A stretch of 64,000 nt of DNA from an uncultured Clostridium sp. (GTDB lineage: Bacteria > Bacillota > Clostridia > Clostridiales > Clostridiaceae). Within the stretch, counting starts at the first letter, position 1. Each line of letters opens with the position of its first letter. The stretch lies in the NCBI GenBank assembly GCA_937927335.1, contig CALBDU010000077.1:9354-73353 (forward strand), written 5' to 3'. The notes beneath the pieces are model-generated. The model made no database searches. It had not been told where the DNA came from and saw nothing but the letters and a program-made list of their open reading frames with translations. Shown here one piece after another: positions 60,532 through 64,000 of the stretch. The translations under genes and the position numbers were made by a program.

Positions 60532-61562
60532 CACCGGGCCTCCCTGAAAAGCTTTAGCAGTTTATTGTTGCTTTCACGGTCCTTCACTGCAACTCGTATA
60601 TAACTATTGTCCAAGCCTTCAAAATTTGAAGCCCTTCGAATCATAATTCCTTTTTTAAGAAAGTCATGAAATATCTTTTCCTCATCATGCTTAAGAAGCT
60701 TCAGCAAAATGAAATTTGCATCACTATTATAAGGCCTTATCCAGTTTATATTGGACAAGCCATTCAGCAAGAACTTTCTTTCATTATTTAAATAGTCCTT
60801 TGTTCTTTTTATATAATCCTTATCCCTGAAAATACTATTTGCAGCAGCACAGGCATAGCTGTTTACGCTCCAGGGGCTTTCAATCTCAGAATATTTTTTC
60901 ACAAAGGCAGGAGAAGCTGCTCCATAGCCAAGTCGTATTCCAGGCAATGCAAAGAACTTCGTAGCCGCCCTTATAACACATACATTATCCATGCTCTTAA
61001 AAAGCTCTATGCTGTCATAGTCCTCTGGGCAAAACTCAAAAAAAGCCTCATCCAAAAGCAAAAATCCATCTCTTTCCTTGACTATTTCATATATAAGCTT
61101 CAGTTCTGCCTCAGGTATCCTAAGTCCTGTAGGATTATTGGGATTTCCCAGCACCAGCATGTCCCCCTGCTTAAGATTATCCCTAAGTGACCTCATATCA
61201 ATTTTAAAGTTTTGATTAAGGGACAGCAATACTACTTCTTTCCCAAACACCTTTGCCCGCCTGATATATTCAGAAAAGCAGGGGGTAAAAGCCACTACTC
61301 TTTCTGCCATGAGGCTGGTGTTACTGATTATTTCAACAGCACCATTTCCCACTATTACCTCAGTGCTGCTGCATCCCAGATACTCTGCTATATTTGACTT
61401 CAGTTGCCGGTAATTAATATCAGGGTAAGCAGTCAAATTTTCATAGGCTTTGTTTAGCTCCTCCTTAAGTCCCAAAGGCGGGCCAAGAGGATTGATATTG
61501 CTGCTGAAATCCTTTATAGCTTCCGGATGCTTTAAGCTGTAAATATCTCCTCCATGTATCAT
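60531..61562 (-). CDS. cobD: Threonine-phosphate decarboxylase CobD-like
   Basis: This 343-residue PLP enzyme of the aminotransferase-I fold opens GGDIYSLKHPEAIKDFSSNINPLGPP, as CobD does. It has GNPNNPTG, LLDEAFFEF and the PLP Lys in RAATKFFALPGIRLGYG. It decarboxylates threonine phosphate to aminopropanol phosphate. Histidinol-phosphate aminotransferase is similar, but the cobalamin neighbours favour CobD. It overlaps cbiB by 4 bases (ATGA). Confidence 0.88.
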   Translation of the reverse strand: MIHGGDIYSLKHPEAIKDFSSNINPLGPPLGLKEELNKAYENLTAYPDINYRQLKSNIAEYLGCSSTEVIVGNGAVEIISNTSLMAERVVAFTPCFSEYIRRAKVFGKEVVLLSLNQNFKIDMRSLRDNLKQGDMLVLGNPNNPTGLRIPEAELKLIYEIVKERDGFLLLDEAFFEFCPEDYDSIELFKSMDNVCVIRAATKFFALPGIRLGYGAASPAFVKKYSEIESPWSVNSYACAAANSIFRDKDYIKRTKDYLNNERKFLLNGLSNINWIRPYNSDANFILLKLLKHDEEKIFHDFLKKGIMIRRASNFEGLDNSYIRVAVKDRESNNKLLKLFREAR

Positions 61563-62494
61563 AAAATCACCCCTGCTACGATAAAGTAAATTGCTGCCAA
61601 TAGCAATTGGGACCTGTGCATAATTTCCACCGTCCCCTTTATATGCTCTTTTTCAAGTTCATTTATTCTATCGCCTATTTTTGGCTTTTTCATAATTTCC
61701 CCAAAATAATAGTTGTCCCCTCCAAGCTGTACACCCAGCAGCCCTGCTGCAGCTCCCTCAGGGTAGGCGCAGTTGGGACTTTTATGGTTCCTTCTGTCCC
61801 TAACCATAATCCTTAAGCCGTTCCTTGCATCAAATCTGAAGATGGACGCTGCGCACATCAATACACCTGTTATTCTTGCTGGAATGAAGTTGAACAAGTC
61901 ATCGGTTTTTGCTGGAAAATAGCCTATGTCCCTGTACTTTTCATTCATATAGCCCAGCATGGAATCCATGGTATTAACCATTTTATAAGCAAAGCTTAAT
62001 GGAGCCCCGCCGATAATTGCATAGAGCATAGGTGCTATAACCCCGTCGCTGGTGTTTTCTGCTACGGTCTCCACTGCAGCCCTTACTATTTCCTTTTCAT
62101 CAAGGGTTTCAGTATCTCTGCCCACAATATATGAAAGCCTGAGTCTTGCCTCATGAATTCCGTCTTTAAAGGCTGAATAAATCTTCATGGCTTCCTTCCT
62201 GAGACAGCCTGATGCAAAGCAGGTGTATAGAAAATAGGTATTCACTATATGAAAAGCAGCCGGATACCCTCTTAAGACTTTTAAAATCATAAATGGTACC
62301 AGGGATGCCAGCATTACGTTGGCCAATACTATTAAAGCTCCACATGCCTTCAGCATTTTTCTGTTTCCGGACACCTTTCTGGCTATCCCTTCCTCAGTTG
62401 ATATGATCTTACCCATAAGCCTCACAGGATGGGGCAGACCCTGTGGGTCGCCAATAATTAAATCTATTATCAGGGCAATAAAGAAATCTATCAT
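61559..62494 (-). CDS. cbiB: Adenosylcobinamide-phosphate synthase CbiB
   Basis: This 311-residue membrane protein has four or five helices and the CbiB motifs DLIIGDPQGLPHPVRLMG, ETVAENTSDGVIAPMLY and NTMDSMLGYMNEKYRDIG. It joins the aminopropanol arm to cobyric acid. It overlaps cobQ and cobD by 4 bases each. Confidence 0.92.
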   Translation of the reverse strand: MIDFFIALIIDLIIGDPQGLPHPVRLMGKIISTEEGIARKVSGNRKMLKACGALIVLANVMLASLVPFMILKVLRGYPAAFHIVNTYFLYTCFASGCLRKEAMKIYSAFKDGIHEARLRLSYIVGRDTETLDEKEIVRAAVETVAENTSDGVIAPMLYAIIGGAPLSFAYKMVNTMDSMLGYMNEKYRDIGYFPAKTDDLFNFIPARITGVLMCAASIFRFDARNGLRIMVRDRRNHKSPNCAYPEGAAAGLLGVQLGGDNYYFGEIMKKPKIGDRINELEKEHIKGTVEIMHRSQLLLAAIYFIVAGVIL

Positions 62495-63951
62495 GGCTTT
62501 ACTCCAAGGAGGCTGTATACATAGCCCATATCTACATTCTTTCTAACTGCTGCTGCCAGCTTCTCCAGCTCCTCCTCTCTTTTAACCATTAAGTCCATGC
62601 CCTCCTTTTCATCAATGTTCTTTTGTCTCCTTACCTGATTCAGCAGTCTGCTTCTGAATTCCTTTGAATCAAATATGCCGTGTAAATAGGAACCGTAATA
62701 TCTTTTTCCAAGACTGTCGCCATCAAGATAATCATCAGCATTTCCCTGCTTCTTTTCTATATGTACAAAGGGATTTTTATTTCCATAGGTCCTGCCTGAG
62801 TGTATTTCATAACCGTATACCCTGCAGCCGTACGCTGTACCCTCTACATTGGCAGTAATCTTATCTCCTTCAAAAACCGTACAGGTATCAAAAATTCCCA
62901 GTCCCTGCTCCTCTTGGCCTTTTTCAACCTCCCAGCCCTCCTGGTCGGTGATTTTGCTGCCCATCATCTGATACCCTCCGCATACGCCGAAAACAATACC
63001 AGTATAGCTGTCCATTGCCTCCTGGAACCCTTGCTCTTTAAGCCATCTCAGATCCAGTATGGTATTCTTGCTGCCGGGTATTATCAGTATGTCACTGTTC
63101 ATTATTTCAGTTGGAGAGGTAATAAAACTAAGTGAGACATCCTTCTCAAATTTAAAAGCATCAAAATCATTAAAATTTGAAATTCGTGGAAGACATATTA
63201 CGGAAACCTTCACTTTTCCATTCTCCGTTCCCTTAAAATCGCAGGCTCCATCCTCTTCATCCAGATTGACCTTTATATGGGGCACTACGCCTAATACCGG
63301 TATTCCTGTGAGCTCCTCTATGGTTTTTATTCCGCTGTCCAGTAATTCCTTGTCGCCCCTGAATTTATTTATAATAATGCCCTTTATCCGGTTCCTGTCC
63401 TGTTTAGGAAGCAGCATTACTGTACCGTAGATTGCTGCAAACACACCACCCTTGTCAATGTCTGCCACCAGAAGCACTGGTGCATCAGCAATTGCAGCCA
63501 TGCCCATATTTACAATATCATTTTCTAAGAGATTAATTTCCGCTGGGCTTCCTGCCCCTTCAATAATAATGCTGCAAAACTTTTTTTCAAGCTCCCTGTA
63601 GGTTTCCGTAACCATATTCTTAAGCTCAGGCTTAAACTTGAAATACTCTGCCGCATCCATATTCCCAAGGGGTCTGCCTTTTATTATTACCTGGCTTTTT
63701 CTATCTGACACAGGCTTAAGCAATATAGGATTCATATCCGCCGCTGGCTCCACTCTTGCAGCCTGGGCTTGAAGCACCTGAGCCCTTCCCATTTCCAGGC
63801 CTTCCATAGTAACATAGGAATTCAGTGACATGTTCTGGGATTTGAATGGCGCAACGGAGTAACCGTCATTGGAAATTATTCTGCAAAATGCAGCAGCTAT
63901 CAGACTTTTGCCTACTGATGAGGCAGTACCCTGTATCATTATGGCCGGCAT
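62491..63951 (-). CDS. cobQ: Cobyric acid synthase CobQ/CbiP
   Basis: This 486-residue enzyme has a BioD-like ATPase half (IQGTASSVGKSLI, FKSQNMSLNSYVT) and a glutamine-amidotransferase half (IPGSKNTILDLRWL, GVCGGYQMMG, and HGIFD for the His). It amidates four side chains of adenosylcobyrinic a,c-diamide. AAGGAGGGTG precedes the start. It is the first operon gene visible; others may lie beyond the right edge. Confidence 0.93.
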   Translation of the reverse strand: MPAIMIQGTASSVGKSLIAAAFCRIISNDGYSVAPFKSQNMSLNSYVTMEGLEMGRAQVLQAQAARVEPAADMNPILLKPVSDRKSQVIIKGRPLGNMDAAEYFKFKPELKNMVTETYRELEKKFCSIIIEGAGSPAEINLLENDIVNMGMAAIADAPVLLVADIDKGGVFAAIYGTVMLLPKQDRNRIKGIIINKFRGDKELLDSGIKTIEELTGIPVLGVVPHIKVNLDEEDGACDFKGTENGKVKVSVICLPRISNFNDFDAFKFEKDVSLSFITSPTEIMNSDILIIPGSKNTILDLRWLKEQGFQEAMDSYTGIVFGVCGGYQMMGSKITDQEGWEVEKGQEEQGLGIFDTCTVFEGDKITANVEGTAYGCRVYGYEIHSGRTYGNKNPFVHIEKKQGNADDYLDGDSLGKRYYGSYLHGIFDSKEFRSRLLNQVRRQKNIDEKEGMDLMVKREEELEKLAAAVRKNVDMGYVYSLLGVKP

Positions 63952-64000
63952 AAAAAATCACCCTCCTTGAAATATTTTCAGCCTTGGTTAAGGCTGACTA

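Noticed and set aside
1..64000. CRISPR array, rRNA, tRNA, prophage or integron
   Set aside because: No regularly spaced repeats, no rRNA or tRNA cores and no integrase or phage structural genes were found. The only mobile gene is the RAYT.

Overview
The window looks like the chromosome of an anaerobic, spore-forming member of the Clostridia. It is AT-rich, almost every gene has a strong AGGAGG-type ribosome binding site, and it carries a Spo0E-like phosphatase, a spore-photoproduct-lyase-type radical SAM protein, T-box, glycine and guanine riboswitches, a regulator of the [FeFe]-hydrogenase-associated TM1266 family, and cobalamin genes. At least four genes are read through an in-frame TGA that must be selenocysteine (Sec), so the organism should have SelA/B/C/D, although none of these is in the window.

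The left end (about 0.4-9.1 kb) is the most striking part. A long minus-strand operon faces a divergent plus-strand gene. It encodes a thioredoxin-like protein with a UPSC motif, an ArsP-like efflux permease, a lipoprotein ending CCR, two cysteine-rich substrate-binding proteins, a MerB (organomercurial lyase)-like protein, and an ABC permease and ATPase. The thioredoxin, the MerB-like protein and, unusually, the ABC permease each contain an in-frame TGA in a conserved context, followed by a hairpin. I recognise this as the SAO type of locus (selenocysteine-assisted organometal handling; names SaoA/B/C/D/E/L/P/T recalled from protein-family models). It continues into a DUF169 gene and a double-cubane-cluster (2-hydroxyacyl-CoA dehydratase-like) protein.

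From 9.3 to 20.3 kb lie a DHA2 drug exporter, several small membrane proteins, chorismate mutase, a polyamine ABC transporter with a fused permease/binding protein, and a GNAT-TetR pair with a clear operator. At 20.4-21.4 kb two tandemly duplicated double-aptamer glycine riboswitches each end in a terminator and lead only to tiny related ORFs of 13-19 codons. From 21.5 to 26.3 kb there is a TM1266-linked NitT/TauT-type transporter and a T-box-controlled amino acid permease. From 26.3 to 31.3 kb come a chemotaxis receptor, a kinase-like protein without its phospho-acceptor histidine, and a GGDEF-EAL protein.

From 31.6 to 45.1 kb there are mixed housekeeping genes (GalE, Ssb, ABC-F, thioesterase, MORN protein, guanine-riboswitch permease) and a surface protein that has lost its signal peptide. 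From 45.3 to 49.0 kb a MacAB-like efflux system is co-transcribed with a B12-binding protein. From 49.2 to 59.7 kb there are TruA, a CC/Se-motif protein, PduL, a selenocysteine peroxiredoxin and a RAYT transposase. The RAYT is accompanied by a dispersed palindromic repeat (GGGGGTCTGACCCCC plus an AT-rich tail) present seven times in the window and often inside genes. The right end is a tightly overlapped cobalamin operon (cobQ-cbiB-cobD-pduX).
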